This document shows, one piece after another, positions 1-8,362 of a stretch of 64,000 bases of DNA; positions within the stretch are counted from its first letter, which is position 1, and the number at the start of each line of letters is the position of its first letter. The DNA lies in contig VOPR01000014.1 in the NCBI GenBank assembly GCA_009594995.1, positions 110,364-174,363 of the forward strand. The letters are read 5' to 3'. Source of the stretch: Nitrospira sp. Lineage in GTDB: Bacteria > Nitrospirota > Nitrospiria > Nitrospirales > Nitrospiraceae. Both the position numbers and the translations under genes were made by a program. Below the pieces are notes generated by a model, which did no database searches, was not told the origin of the DNA, and saw only the letters and a list, made by a program, of their open reading frames with translations.

Positions 1-664
1 CGCCACAGTCGGCAATCAATTTCTTGGCGGCGAGGATATCTTCCGCGCCGCGCACAAACGAGAGCGCGATATAGTCGACACCCTGCGCCACGCCGAACCG
101 CAAATCCTCCCGGTCTTTTTCGGTGAGGGTCGGCGCGCTAACGACCGTGCCGGGGAGATTCATGCCTTTATGAGACGTGACACGCCCGCCTGCCACCACC
201 GTGCATTCCACCAGGCCATCGATGATCCTGTCCGCAGTTAGTTCTATCAGACCGTCATCGATCAATATTTTGGCCCCGGGCCGAATGTCTCTAGTCAGGG
301 CCTGGTAGGTAACGGGAATCTCCTGCACCCTATCGGATGCCATCACGCTCCGGGCGCCGATCTGGCCGCCGGATCGCAAGGTCATCGTTCGCAATCGCAC
401 CGACTGGCCGACCGTTAACTCCAGCGCGCCGTCGATATTCCCGACGCGAATGCGCGGTCCCTGCAAGTCCTGAATGATGGCCACCGCCACTCCCTGACGG
501 TCGGCCGCCTCGCGAATGACTTTGATCGCATGACCATGGGTTGCATGCGTCCCGTGGGAAAAATTCAGCCGTGCGGCATTCATGCCGCTCCGTATGAGCT
601 GCTCGAGCACGCCCGCGCCATCGCTCGCTGGGCCGATGGTGCAGACGATTTTCGCTTTCCGCAT
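1..664 (-). CDS. pyk: Pyruvate kinase, N-terminal part (cut by left window edge)
   Basis: Catalyses phosphoenolpyruvate plus ADP to pyruvate plus ATP, the last step of glycolysis, in the cytosol. About 221 residues are visible, reading from an ATG at 664 down to the window edge with no stop. The N-terminus carries the family opening KIVCTIGPAS, followed by GMNAARLNFSHG and IQDLQGPRIRVG, then the B-domain and finally ALSFVR of the returning barrel, all in the usual order. The C-terminal half, including the allosteric domain, lies outside the window. It is transcribed divergently from the phosphofructokinase fusion at 874, so two irreversible glycolytic steps share one intergenic region. Confidence 0.93.
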   Translation of the reverse strand, partial: MRKAKIVCTIGPASDGAGVLEQLIRSGMNAARLNFSHGTHATHGHAIKVIREAADRQGVAVAIIQDLQGPRIRVGNIDGALELTVGQSVRLRTMTLRSGGQIGARSVMASDRVQEIPVTYQALTRDIRPGAKILIDDGLIELTADRIIDGLVECTVVAGGRVTSHKGMNLPGTVVSAPTLTEKDREDLRFGVAQGVDYIALSFVRGAEDILAAKKLIADCG

Positions 665-873
665 GCTGCTGTTCTTCTGTCTTGACAAGATTGGCCTGGC
701 ACACCATCTTGTACGTGAACGGTGAGGCTCGATGCGTCCCTGATACGTCAGCAACGGGTCATTCTAACAAACCCGTCCGCATGCCGCAAAAGAACATCTG
801 CATGCATTCAGGAGAATCACGACGCCGGACGCATTAAAATTTTCTTACGAACCCCCACACCACGAGGCCTTTC

Positions 874-3213
874 ATGAGCGCATCGGACAAGCAGTCAACT
901 GATCAGTTGGACTTTGTCACGATAGACGGCCTGCTGGCCTATGGAGAAGCCCTCGCACAACGTACCTCGAGCGGCCGATTCCTGTTGCCGCCTCCTCCAC
1001 CGCCATCGACCGACCGGCTGCAGCGCGCGCAGGCCGCGACAGACCGGATCAGGACATTCATCCAGCATGCGCAGGCTGGCTTACCCAGCGCCGAGGCATA
1101 CCGCGCCGCTCGGCAGGACCTGCTCGTCAACGCATGTGGGAATGATCCGTTGGTCTTTTTCGCAGCATGGAATCTGCTGCTCGCACGCGGGGAACTCGCG
1201 CCCTTATATCGGGCTCCGATCGGCGCGACCCAAAAGCCTGCACATCGCCGCCCCGTCGCCATCGTGCCGCGGACTCAACTGACCCCGCAGCTGGCCGAAG
1301 GCCGGATCGTGCTGGATCTGGGCGATGACCGCTTCTGGCTGCTTCCCCGCGACCTCGGCGACCGCACCCTGTTTCTCACCATGCGCCACGGTGTCTCCGA
1401 GGTGGAAAGCAAAACCCATCGCGTGGGCCGGCGACTGGCAAATGTGCTGGATACCGAGCGCGGCGTGCCCAGGGCCGAAGCCGTGGGGGCTGCGCTGGCC
1501 CGTATGGTGGGTGTCGTCGGTCAGCAATTGGGCTATCTGCAATTGCGTAACTATCTCGATCCGCGCACCTTCCTCCACCTCATCAGTCACAGCCCGAACA
1601 CGGCACAACTCTGCGAGCGTATCACCAAGGCGTTGCTTCCGGACCGGGCGGATGCGGTGCATCCCCACGTCGAACCGACCCTGGAGTCGCAAGATTTCGG
1701 CTGGGTCACCGGCATGGAAAAACAGGCGGAGCTCGAGGCGGCCGCTCAGGCCTTCGGGGTCGATTCGAAAACCGCCAAACGGCTGATCAAACATCCCTTC
1801 TATAGCTACCCCGGAGGGCATTCATTCTTCGATCTCTACGTCGATGTCATCGACGGTCTCCACCGGCTAGGCCGTTCTCACCCGGGAGAAGTCTTGTGTC
1901 TCTATACTCACAGTTCGACGCTGCGCGCGCTGCGGATTTACCTCGATCCGCGGCCGTTCCGGGAAGCCTTCTCCGAATTCGGTGAATATAAGGAAGGGCA
2001 GGACAATGTGGTGCTGCTCACGCTGGAGAACGGCAAACTTTCCGGCTATTCCACCGCGGTAGGCTTGATCGAAAGCGATCGGGTCGCACGCGAGGCCTGG
2101 GTGACGGTTGAACGGGAACGAAGCCAGCGCGTCACCCTCAAGCCGGGACGCATTAAACGCCTCATCGCCCTGGTGTCTGGCGGGGATTTCGGTGGCGGCG
2201 GGGCAGCCTTGAAGGAGTTGCGCGTCACCGGTAACCGTTTCGGTTTGGATGTCTTGTTTGTCCGGCACGGATTTCTCGGCCTGGCCAACAATTGGATCGA
2301 TGCCGTGACCGAGGAAGACACGCGCGGCATGAGCAGCCATGCCAGCAGCCCCATCGGCAGCAGCCGGTTCGAGGATTTCAAGGACGAGCAGGTGCAACGC
2401 GCCGCGATGCGTTCCTTAGCCCCCTATCTGGAAGACTCGGCGCTCGTGGTCCTGGGAGGCGACGGCAGCTTGCGCGGTGCGCGGGCGATTCACGAGACGT
2501 ACGGCGTGCAAGTCGTGGGTATTCCCGGCACCATCGACAACAATATCGCCGGCACGACTTCGCTGGGATTTCATTCAGCCATCGCCCTCGCGAATCAATC
2601 CATCGAATCGCTCAAAGCCACCAGCGCCGCGATGGGCAGCATCTTCTTTGTCGAGGTCATGGGCGCCGGGTCCGGCCACCTGGCCTTGGCATGCGCCTAT
2701 CAGGCTAGAGCGGAAGGGATCCTGGTCAATGAGCATCCTGATCCCGACGCGTATATCGAAGAGATTGTCCTCGGTACGTTGAAGCACACGTTAGGCGTGC
2801 CCAACAAGAGTCACATCTTTGTCGTGGCGGAGCGGACTCCTCACCGGCATCACCGGGAAGGCGGGGTCCATGGTCTGGTTGAATATGTGGCGCAGACCAT
2901 TGCCACATGGCCGCAACGTCGGGAGTCGTCGGGCCAGTACTCGCTGGCTTCGGCCACAAAAGCCACCATTCTCGGGCATACGCTCAGAGGCGCCCCGCCG
3001 ACACCGGAAGATAAAATGATCGCGCAGCATCTCGCCTACGAAACGGTACGCCGTCTGGTCGAGCAACCGGAGAGCATCGTCGGCTGCATGGTGGCCTATC
3101 ACGATTCGAACCGGATCGAAACGGTTCCCTTGCATGCCGTGGCGCCCAAGCCCTTCGACTGGGAATTGTTCACCCGCATGCACGGGGCGGAGCTGCCGCA
3201 CGACAGGGTTTAG
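874..3213 (+). CDS. Fusion of histidine-phosphatase (PGM/FBPase-2-like) domain with 6-phosphofructokinase
   Basis: A 779-residue protein of two catalytic families. Residues about 160-400 look like a histidine phosphatase of the phosphoglycerate mutase/fructose-2,6-bisphosphatase type: RHG at 171-173 and a second His at 346 in YTHSSTLRAL. Residues about 430-779 look like phosphofructokinase: SGGD 435-438, GGDGS 528-532 and PGTIDNN 551-557, with D530 and D555 matching E. coli D103 and D127. The Gly after D530 favours ATP over pyrophosphate as donor (family knowledge). Oddities: the usual TIDND is TIDNN, and the MGR motif Arg is Ala (A598). Residues 1-150 contain a proline run and no domain I recognise. 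GAGG precedes the ATG. A bifunctional or self-regulating glycolytic enzyme is inferred. Confidence 0.85.
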   Translation: MSASDKQSTDQLDFVTIDGLLAYGEALAQRTSSGRFLLPPPPPPSTDRLQRAQAATDRIRTFIQHAQAGLPSAEAYRAARQDLLVNACGNDPLVFFAAWNLLLARGELAPLYRAPIGATQKPAHRRPVAIVPRTQLTPQLAEGRIVLDLGDDRFWLLPRDLGDRTLFLTMRHGVSEVESKTHRVGRRLANVLDTERGVPRAEAVGAALARMVGVVGQQLGYLQLRNYLDPRTFLHLISHSPNTAQLCERITKALLPDRADAVHPHVEPTLESQDFGWVTGMEKQAELEAAAQAFGVDSKTAKRLIKHPFYSYPGGHSFFDLYVDVIDGLHRLGRSHPGEVLCLYTHSSTLRALRIYLDPRPFREAFSEFGEYKEGQDNVVLLTLENGKLSGYSTAVGLIESDRVAREAWVTVERERSQRVTLKPGRIKRLIALVSGGDFGGGGAALKELRVTGNRFGLDVLFVRHGFLGLANNWIDAVTEEDTRGMSSHASSPIGSSRFEDFKDEQVQRAAMRSLAPYLEDSALVVLGGDGSLRGARAIHETYGVQVVGIPGTIDNNIAGTTSLGFHSAIALANQSIESLKATSAAMGSIFFVEVMGAGSGHLALACAYQARAEGILVNEHPDPDAYIEEIVLGTLKHTLGVPNKSHIFVVAERTPHRHHREGGVHGLVEYVAQTIATWPQRRESSGQYSLASATKATILGHTLRGAPPTPEDKMIAQHLAYETVRRLVEQPESIVGCMVAYHDSNRIETVPLHAVAPKPFDWELFTRMHGAELPHDRV

Positions 3214-3257
3214 CTCGGATGATTCATGAATGCCGTTGCGAGGCGTTCGAGACCGAA

Positions 3258-3343
3258 GCCCGCCGGGGCTTCTCGCAAGTAAGGCCGACGCAGGCGTACG
3301 TGCAGTCCGGCGAGGAGGCCGAACGAGAAAAGCCCCGCCGGGC
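3258..3343. repeat. Imperfect long inverted repeat between PFK fusion and RNase gene
   Basis: Left arm 3258-3275 (GCCCGCCGGGGCTTCTCG) pairs with right arm 3324-3343 (CGAGAAAAGCCCCGCCGGGC) with one mismatch and a small bulge, enclosing about 48 bases. No T-run follows, so it is not a canonical terminator. It could be a REP-like dispersed element or a structured 3' end for the preceding gene. Confidence 0.5.
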
Positions 3344-3429
3344 GAGAGGATCGGACGGCGTAGCACGTTGACCGCCCCCATGTGACATGTTAGGGTCGTG
3401 CCTGTTGATGTCATCGGTCATGAATCACC

Positions 3430-3891
3430 ATGTCTGTTCCACGTTTCACAGGTCTTATTCTTTGGCTGTGCGCGGCACTGCTCCTTCACCTGAGCGTCGC
3501 ATTCACGGCTGAACCAGGCCCAACACTTCTCGACACACCGGCTCCGCTCCTCACTCCCGCTCCCAACCAGGCTCCGAACGCACAGACCGGCTCAGTGCGA
3601 GCCGGTCCCGAAACGAATCCGCGCAATGTGCGCGACGCCATCCCGCCGGTGGCACGGGACACACTCAAAGCCATAGAAGCCCGGCATGGAGAGCCCCTGC
3701 CGGGGTATGTCGGGGGACGGAATTTTCAGAATCGTGAACGCGTCCTCCCGCGAGGCCGCTATCGCGAGTACGACGTGCATCCGAAAGTGGCGGGGAAAAA
3801 TCGCGGGGCCGAACGGATCGTCATCAATCAGGCCAACGGCAAGGCCTATTACACGGCCGATCACTATCGCTCATTTATTCCGATGAATTGA
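3430..3891 (+). CDS. Secreted guanyl-specific ribonuclease, barnase/RNase Sa family
   Basis: A 153-residue protein with an N-terminal signal peptide (hydrophobic LILWLCAALLLHLSVAFTA), a Pro-rich linker to about residue 70, and a C-terminal microbial RNase domain. The end follows the RNase Sa/barnase plan: FQNRE (99-103), YREY with E113, R125, R129 and the final DHYRSF with H145. Spacings between E113, R125, R129 and H145 closely match RNase Sa E54, R65, R69 and H85, so the catalytic set appears intact. The expected activity is endonucleolytic cleavage of RNA after G, outside the cytoplasm. The gene ends six bases before a barstar-family gene, the normal partner arrangement. Confidence 0.88.
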   Translation: MSVPRFTGLILWLCAALLLHLSVAFTAEPGPTLLDTPAPLLTPAPNQAPNAQTGSVRAGPETNPRNVRDAIPPVARDTLKAIEARHGEPLPGYVGGRNFQNRERVLPRGRYREYDVHPKVAGKNRGAERIVINQANGKAYYTADHYRSFIPMN

Positions 3892-3897
3892 GGATAC

Positions 3898-4434
3898 ATG
3901 TCGATTACTGCGCTCCAATCGATCAAGAAACCATGGGCCCATCTCCTGGTGCATGCCGAGGGAGAGGCGCTGGATAAATTGCTGTCGGTTCCCGCCCACT
4001 TCGTGATCAAGACCATCTCCGGCAAGAAATGTAAGACCAAGACCGGACTGTTGGATGAATTCAGCCGGGTCTTCTCGTTTCCGGACTACTTCGGCCATAA
4101 CTGGGACGCCCTGGAAGAATGTCTCGCCGACCTCGACTGGCTGCCGGCCAAGGGGTATCTCGTCCTGGTCACGGATGCCGACCAGGTGCTGACGAAACCC
4201 GACGAAGAGGACGACTTTGAAACCTTCGTGGAAATCTTGAATGAAGCCGGCGAGGCCTGGAGTCTCAAAGAATCCGACGACGCAACGGGAAACGGACTGC
4301 CGTTTCATGCCGTGCTGGCGGTCTCGGAGCGACATAAACGTACCCGCCACAATTGGTTCGCACCGCCCTTAGCCATGGAGCGCAAGGGGGCCAAATCCAC
4401 CGGATCAAAGGGATCGAAAACCAGCGGCCGTTAG
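3898..4434 (+). CDS. Barstar-family ribonuclease inhibitor
   Basis: A 178-residue cytoplasmic protein without signal peptide. Its middle part carries the barstar signature: LLDEFSRVFSFPDYFGHNWD followed by ALEECLADLDWL, corresponding to the barnase-binding helix and loop of barstar. Barstars bind and block the active site of barnase-type RNases, protecting the producer from its own enzyme. It starts six bases after the RNase stop with a GAGGA ribosome site, so the two are an operon and probably translated together. The protein is longer than classical barstar (about 90 residues), with extra N-terminal and basic C-terminal segments. Confidence 0.88.
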   Translation: MSITALQSIKKPWAHLLVHAEGEALDKLLSVPAHFVIKTISGKKCKTKTGLLDEFSRVFSFPDYFGHNWDALEECLADLDWLPAKGYLVLVTDADQVLTKPDEEDDFETFVEILNEAGEAWSLKESDDATGNGLPFHAVLAVSERHKRTRHNWFAPPLAMERKGAKSTGSKGSKTSGR

Positions 4435-4468
4435 GCCGCGGCGATTCCCGCACATTCAAGGAGGTCAC

Positions 4469-4879
4469 ATGGGACTGTTCGATCAACTCGGTCAGGCGGC
4501 AGCAGGCATGATGGCGAACAAGGGTGAGCAGAATCCCTTGATGCAAGCCTTGATCGGCCTACTCGGGCAAAACAGTAACGTCGGCGGACTCAGTGGATTG
4601 ATTCAATCTTTCCAGAAGAACGGCCTGGGCGACATCGTCAATTCCTGGGTCAGCACTGGCAAGAACCTGCCGATCTCCCCCGAACAGATCCAACAGGGCT
4701 TGGGCGGCGACCTGTTGAAACAATTGGCCTCGCAAGCGGGACTGAGTCCGGAAGCAGCCGGCGGTCAACTGGCGAGTCTGTTGCCTGGCTTGATCGACAA
4801 GCTGACGCCAGACGGCAAGATGCCGGACTCAAACTTGATTGAACAGGGATTGAATCTCTTACGGGGAAAACTGGGGTAG
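4469..4879 (+). CDS. YidB-family (DUF937) protein
   Basis: A 136-residue cytoplasmic protein preceded by a strong AAGGAGGT ribosome site. The start MGLFDQLGQ and the Gly/Gln/Leu-rich helical body, with SPEQIQQGLGGDLLKQLASQAG near residues 70-90, match the YidB/DUF937 family. No catalytic residues can be identified, and the cellular role of the family is not well defined. It stands 34 bases after the barstar gene on the same strand but shares no obvious function with it. Confidence 0.7.
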   Translation: MGLFDQLGQAAAGMMANKGEQNPLMQALIGLLGQNSNVGGLSGLIQSFQKNGLGDIVNSWVSTGKNLPISPEQIQQGLGGDLLKQLASQAGLSPEAAGGQLASLLPGLIDKLTPDGKMPDSNLIEQGLNLLRGKLG

Positions 4880-4924
4880 GTCGAACGCCCGACTCACTGG
4901 CGAGCGAATTACCAGTGGCCGGAA

Positions 4925-5167
4925 TTAGCAGAGTGAAAAAAACCGCCCCATCTGACGCTGTACCCACCGGGTAAGCCCCCAGGACAGGTCGTTGGCGCGC
5001 GAGAGCAGCCAGACCTTCGGCGTGACGACCTGTCTCACGCTCAGGCTCAGCGACGTGAAATGATCACCACAGAGCCCATGCGTTTCGCTGGGATCGTCAA
5101 TCGGTGACTTCTCACGCAAAAACGCCGGCTTACCGTCTCGTACACACCAGGCACAGAGCACTTTCAC
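4925..5167 (-). CDS. Small cysteine-rich protein, paralogue 1 of a local pair
   Basis: An 80-residue protein of unknown function. It opens MKVLCAWC, then PAFLREKSPIDD and ETHGLCGDH, giving a CxxC plus CxxxH arrangement that could bind a metal such as zinc. The same framework occurs in the gene at 5378-5605 on the same strand, so the two look like tandem duplicates that have diverged after the first 40 residues. The C-terminal half contains no recognisable motif. The duplication supports both being real genes despite their size. Confidence 0.6.
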   Translation of the reverse strand: MKVLCAWCVRDGKPAFLREKSPIDDPSETHGLCGDHFTSLSLSVRQVVTPKVWLLSRANDLSWGLTRWVQRQMGRFFSLC

Positions 5168-5377
5168 TGGCTCACTCCATTCGTTGCAGTCCGACTAGCC
5201 CCACTGGAGGCGCAAGAGCCGCACCAGCCAGAGAGATTGGACCGACTTACAATTTTTTCATGGGGTTAGAGGAACTGACCGAGCAGGATTCGACCATTCC
5301 GCCTGTCAGACACGTGGCATTCTGGCAACGATTGACATTTTTTGTCCCTATTGCCAGGTGAGGTCTAACGCAGATCA

Positions 5378-5605
5378 TCATAGCAGCGCGGCAACGGGTT
5401 CAGCTCGTCGGCGGGCGACCACGGGCTCATACCGTGGCAACAGTCCCTCTTCGTAACCGGGCACGAGTGGATCCCGCCCGACACCCATTTGCTGGAGGTG
5501 ACTGGAACAAATACCATGGGTTTCGCGCCCATCGGCCAGCGGGGCCTTTTCCCGCACCACGGCCGGTCGCCCCTCGCTTTCGCACCAGGAACAAATCACT
5601 TTCAT
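5378..5605 (-). CDS. Small cysteine-rich protein, paralogue 2 of a local pair
   Basis: A 75-residue protein that shares with its neighbour at 4925 the pattern MKVxCxWC, GxPAxxREKxPxxD, ETHGxCxxH. The conserved CxxC and CxxxH positions suggest a small metal-binding or redox module; this is inference. The tail after residue 40 is unrelated to the paralogue and contains a basic RYEPVVARRRAEP stretch. The roughly 210 bases between the paralogues hold no other gene that I can support. Confidence 0.6.
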   Translation of the reverse strand: MKVICSWCESEGRPAVVREKAPLADGRETHGICSSHLQQMGVGRDPLVPGYEEGLLPRYEPVVARRRAEPVAALL

Positions 5606-5871
5606 CTTATTCTCCTACGCAGTGATACCCGGTATTCAGCAAAACTTGCGCCACTCGCAGAAGATACGATAACCCATTATTTTGTTTATACAAATGTGCT
5701 CGAGTCGAATCAGGAGCTCTGCTTGGTGTATCCATTCGGATAAAACATTGTATCGAATCATCCGCCGGGCCGGATGCCAGTCTCGTCCGCGTGAAGGGCC
5801 TCCGCAATTGACCGTTTTGAATTTCCCATGGTAGGTTGGCGCCCCAACTCACCCCTCGATGAAAGAGGCCC

Positions 5872-7155
5872 ATGAAAACACTACGCTCGGAACAACTCTT
5901 CGCAGAGGCACAACAGATCATTCCCGGAGGCGTCAATAGCCCGGTTCGAGCCTTTCGCTCAGTCGGGGGACAGCCTCGATTCATCGCCCGCGCCAAAGGC
6001 GCACGCCTCTATGATGTCGACGGAAACAGCTACCTCGATTACGTTCTCTCCTGGGGCCCGATGATTCTGGGCCATGCGCCAGCCACCGTGACTAAAGCCA
6101 TCCAACAGGCCGCCGCGAACGGCACTAGCTATGGCGCGCCGACGGAATTGGAAATCCAACTGGCCACGATGATTCGCGAGGCCCTGCCCTCAATGGAACA
6201 GGTCCGGCTGGTGAGTTCAGGAACCGAGGCAGTCATGAGCGCCATTCGCGTGGCCCGTGCCTATACCAAACGCGACGGCATTCTGAAATTCGAAGGTTGT
6301 TATCACGGCCACAGCGACTATCTGCTAGCCAAGGCCGGTTCTGGACTGACCACCCTCGGCATTCCCGACTGTCCCGGCGTCCCGGAAGATTTCACGAAAC
6401 ACACCTTGACCGCGCCCTATAACGACCTGGTGACGGCGGAAAAGTTGATCAAGAAACATTACCGCCAGCTGGCCTGTATCATCGTCGAACCGATCGCCGG
6501 AAACATGGGCGTCATCCCGCCTTCTCCCGAATTCCTGGAAGGCCTGCGGAAGCTGACCGATGCCCACGGCATGTTGCTGATTTTCGACGAGGTGATCTCG
6601 GGATTCCGCGTTCAATACGGCGGCGCGCAAACGCTCTACGGCATCAAGCCTGATCTGACGATCCTGGGCAAAATCATCGGCGGGGGACTGCCCGTGGGGG
6701 CCTATGGCGGCGCGAAAGACATCATGAAGATGATTGCGCCATCCGGGCCGGTCTATCAGGCCGGCACGTTGTCAGGAAATCCGTTGGCCGTCACGGCAGG
6801 AATCGAAACGTTGAAGCGGCTGAAAAAACCCGGCACCTATGAACAACTCGAACAACGCTCGGCGGCATTGGCCGAAGGATTGGGGAAGATTGCACGCAAG
6901 GCTAGAATCCCCCTCACGCAAACCCGGGTCGCGTCGATGATGTGTGCGTTTTTCACTCCGGGACCGGTGGTGGATTGGGCCACCGCCAAGAAGTGCGAGA
7001 CGAAGGTCTACGCGAAATTCTTTCACCAGATGCTGGATGCGGGAGTGTACCTGGCCCCATCACAGTTTGAAGCCGCCTTCATGTCCCTGGCCCATACCCC
7101 GAAGGACATTGAGCGCACTCTCAACGCGGCCCAAACCGCATTCAAGAACCTCTGA
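5872..7155 (+). CDS. hemL: Glutamate-1-semialdehyde 2,1-aminomutase
   Basis: A 427-residue PLP enzyme that converts glutamate-1-semialdehyde to 5-aminolevulinate in the C5 route of heme biosynthesis, in the cytosol. It opens with FAEAQQIIPGGVNSPVRAF and shows SSGTEAVMSAIRVARA, FEGCYHGH, LIFDEVISGFR, and the PLP lysine K267 in LGKIIGGGLPVGAYGG. Length and motif order match family norm. AAAGAGG stands just upstream of the ATG. It is monocistronic here: 5606-5871 upstream is comparatively AT-rich and may hold its promoter, and a perfect hairpin lies downstream at 7204. Confidence 0.97.
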   Translation: MKTLRSEQLFAEAQQIIPGGVNSPVRAFRSVGGQPRFIARAKGARLYDVDGNSYLDYVLSWGPMILGHAPATVTKAIQQAAANGTSYGAPTELEIQLATMIREALPSMEQVRLVSSGTEAVMSAIRVARAYTKRDGILKFEGCYHGHSDYLLAKAGSGLTTLGIPDCPGVPEDFTKHTLTAPYNDLVTAEKLIKKHYRQLACIIVEPIAGNMGVIPPSPEFLEGLRKLTDAHGMLLIFDEVISGFRVQYGGAQTLYGIKPDLTILGKIIGGGLPVGAYGGAKDIMKMIAPSGPVYQAGTLSGNPLAVTAGIETLKRLKKPGTYEQLEQRSAALAEGLGKIARKARIPLTQTRVASMMCAFFTPGPVVDWATAKKCETKVYAKFFHQMLDAGVYLAPSQFEAAFMSLAHTPKDIERTLNAAQTAFKNL

Positions 7156-7203
7156 CCTGGGGCGAAACGGCGGGCGTCGTTCGTCTTTGGTGGGAGTCAT
7201 TGC

Positions 7204-7243
7204 TGGATGCATTTCGTATCGAAACTGATACGAAATGCATCCA
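7204..7243. terminator. Perfect 17-bp inverted repeat between convergent genes
   Basis: TGGATGCATTTCGTATC (7204-7220) and its exact complement (7227-7243) enclose a six-base loop GAAACT. It lies between the convergent ends of hemL (7155) and the small minus-strand gene ending at 7283, so a bidirectional terminator is the simplest reading. No T-run follows on either strand, and the AT-rich 34-base palindrome could equally be a protein-binding site. Confidence 0.55.
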
Positions 7244-7282
7244 TTCAGATACGCAGCTAGAGACCGTGTTCAGCAGCCTGAG

Positions 7283-7516
7283 CTATTCGTCGTCGTCCTC
7301 GTCGTCCATATCCAACGCTTCCTGCCGCTTCTGCTCTTCCATCGCGTTGTGCAGGAGCATCCGGACAAACATCGAATACAACGACCCTTTTTCCAAGGTT
7401 CCGCCCGGAGGAATCGCGATCTTGCCTTCCTTGATCATGCGATCCATCCACGCCTTCTGATCCGGTGCGATCAAGATCGGCACCTCGACCAGCCCAACTT
7501 TTCCAAACATATCCAT
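7283..7516 (-). CDS. Small acidic-tailed protein of unknown function
   Basis: A 77-residue protein without recognised family. The body (VPILIAPDQKAWMDRMIKEG and PPGGTLEKGSLYSMFVRMLL) looks structured, and the last 15 residues are almost entirely acidic (DMDDEDDDE). A good GGAGG site sits eight bases before the ATG. No signal peptide or membrane segment is visible. It is a single gene, convergent with hemL and divergent from the nuclease at 7733. Codon use agrees with its neighbours, which supports it being real. Confidence 0.6.
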   Translation of the reverse strand: MDMFGKVGLVEVPILIAPDQKAWMDRMIKEGKIAIPPGGTLEKGSLYSMFVRMLLHNAMEEQKRQEALDMDDEDDDE

Positions 7517-7718
7517 GAGTTACACCTCCGTGAATCGTCGCTGACTGTGTGTATCTCGTGGGAATCGGCCTGCCAGGATGGAACGTCGTGGCGAACAAAT
7601 CTTCACGAGATACGATACTCGCTGGGCATTTGAGCACGCGGTTTTTCGGCTTGTCAACCGCGAGACCGCGGCTGCACTGCGATGGCATGGAGCGTGCTGT
7701 GTCTCCCTCCGGAACCAC

Positions 7719-7723
7719 GGAGG
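7719..7723 (+). promoter_or_regulatory. Ribosome binding site that fixes the nuclease start
   Basis: GGAGG nine bases before the ATG at 7733. The in-frame upstream ATG at 7682 would put 17 unlikely residues ahead of a clean signal peptide, so this site selects 7733. Confidence 0.6.
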
Positions 7724-7732
7724 ACTCTCAGT

Positions 7733-8362
7733 ATGTTGCACACAATCGTACCCGACTCCCGCTTTTTGAGCCGGTTGGCCCTTCTGCTTCTTGTGGCCTC
7801 GCCCACCACCACGGCACTTGCAGCGGTGGAAGAAAGCCGATCCACGCTCCACACGTACACCCCGGCGATCAAGAACGATCCGAGCCCGTTCCACTGCACC
7901 GACTGCTGGGATCTGAAACCCGATCAACGCTCATCCCTTCCCCAGCATCAAACTCAACGGTACCGGCGAGGACACCATGAGAGAGGGCTTCGCCCGCACA
8001 AGAATCCGCTGGCGAAAAAATCGCGCTCATTCAGCAGAGGGCTGAGATCGCTTCCGCGCCATGCGCTGTCGATGGGTGGATTCGAGCGAACCGTGGAAGG
8101 CTGGCAAGTGCGGACGGTCGATGGCGACACGATTCGATATGGCACCGATCGTATCCGCATTCGTGGCTACAACGCGCCGGAATTGTCCGAGCCGGGCGGA
8201 CGAGAAGCGGCCCTCCGCCTCGAGCAACTGCTCCAAGAAGGAACGATCAACATCATCCCCCACGGCCACGACGTCTATGGCCGCACCCTCGCCGATGTTT
8301 TCGTGAACGACCGCAACGTCGCAGACATGATGACATTGGAGGGGTACGGGCGGAGGGGATAG
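7733..8362 (+). CDS. Secreted thermonuclease-like (SNase-fold) nuclease
   Basis: A 209-residue protein with a signal peptide (LALLLLVASPTTTALA), a poorly conserved, very basic middle stretch, and a C-terminal staphylococcal-nuclease domain from about residue 120. The domain shows VDGDTI, RIRGYNAPE and YGRTLADV, which supply the Asp, Arg, Glu and Arg of the SNase active site; the position equal to Asp40 is Asn. The family cleaves DNA and RNA with calcium, and this one would act in the periplasm or outside. It ends shortly after the last core strand, shorter than staphylococcal nuclease. The basic linker is unusual and could reflect an old frameshift; the ORF itself is intact. Confidence 0.8.
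   Translation: MLHTIVPDSRFLSRLALLLLVASPTTTALAAVEESRSTLHTYTPAIKNDPSPFHCTDCWDLKPDQRSSLPQHQTQRYRRGHHERGLRPHKNPLAKKSRSFSRGLRSLPRHALSMGGFERTVEGWQVRTVDGDTIRYGTDRIRIRGYNAPELSEPGGREAALRLEQLLQEGTINIIPHGHDVYGRTLADVFVNDRNVADMMTLEGYGRRG

Noticed and set aside
330..707. A 125-codon minus-strand frame
   Set aside because: It is out of frame with, and hidden by, the pyruvate kinase coding sequence.
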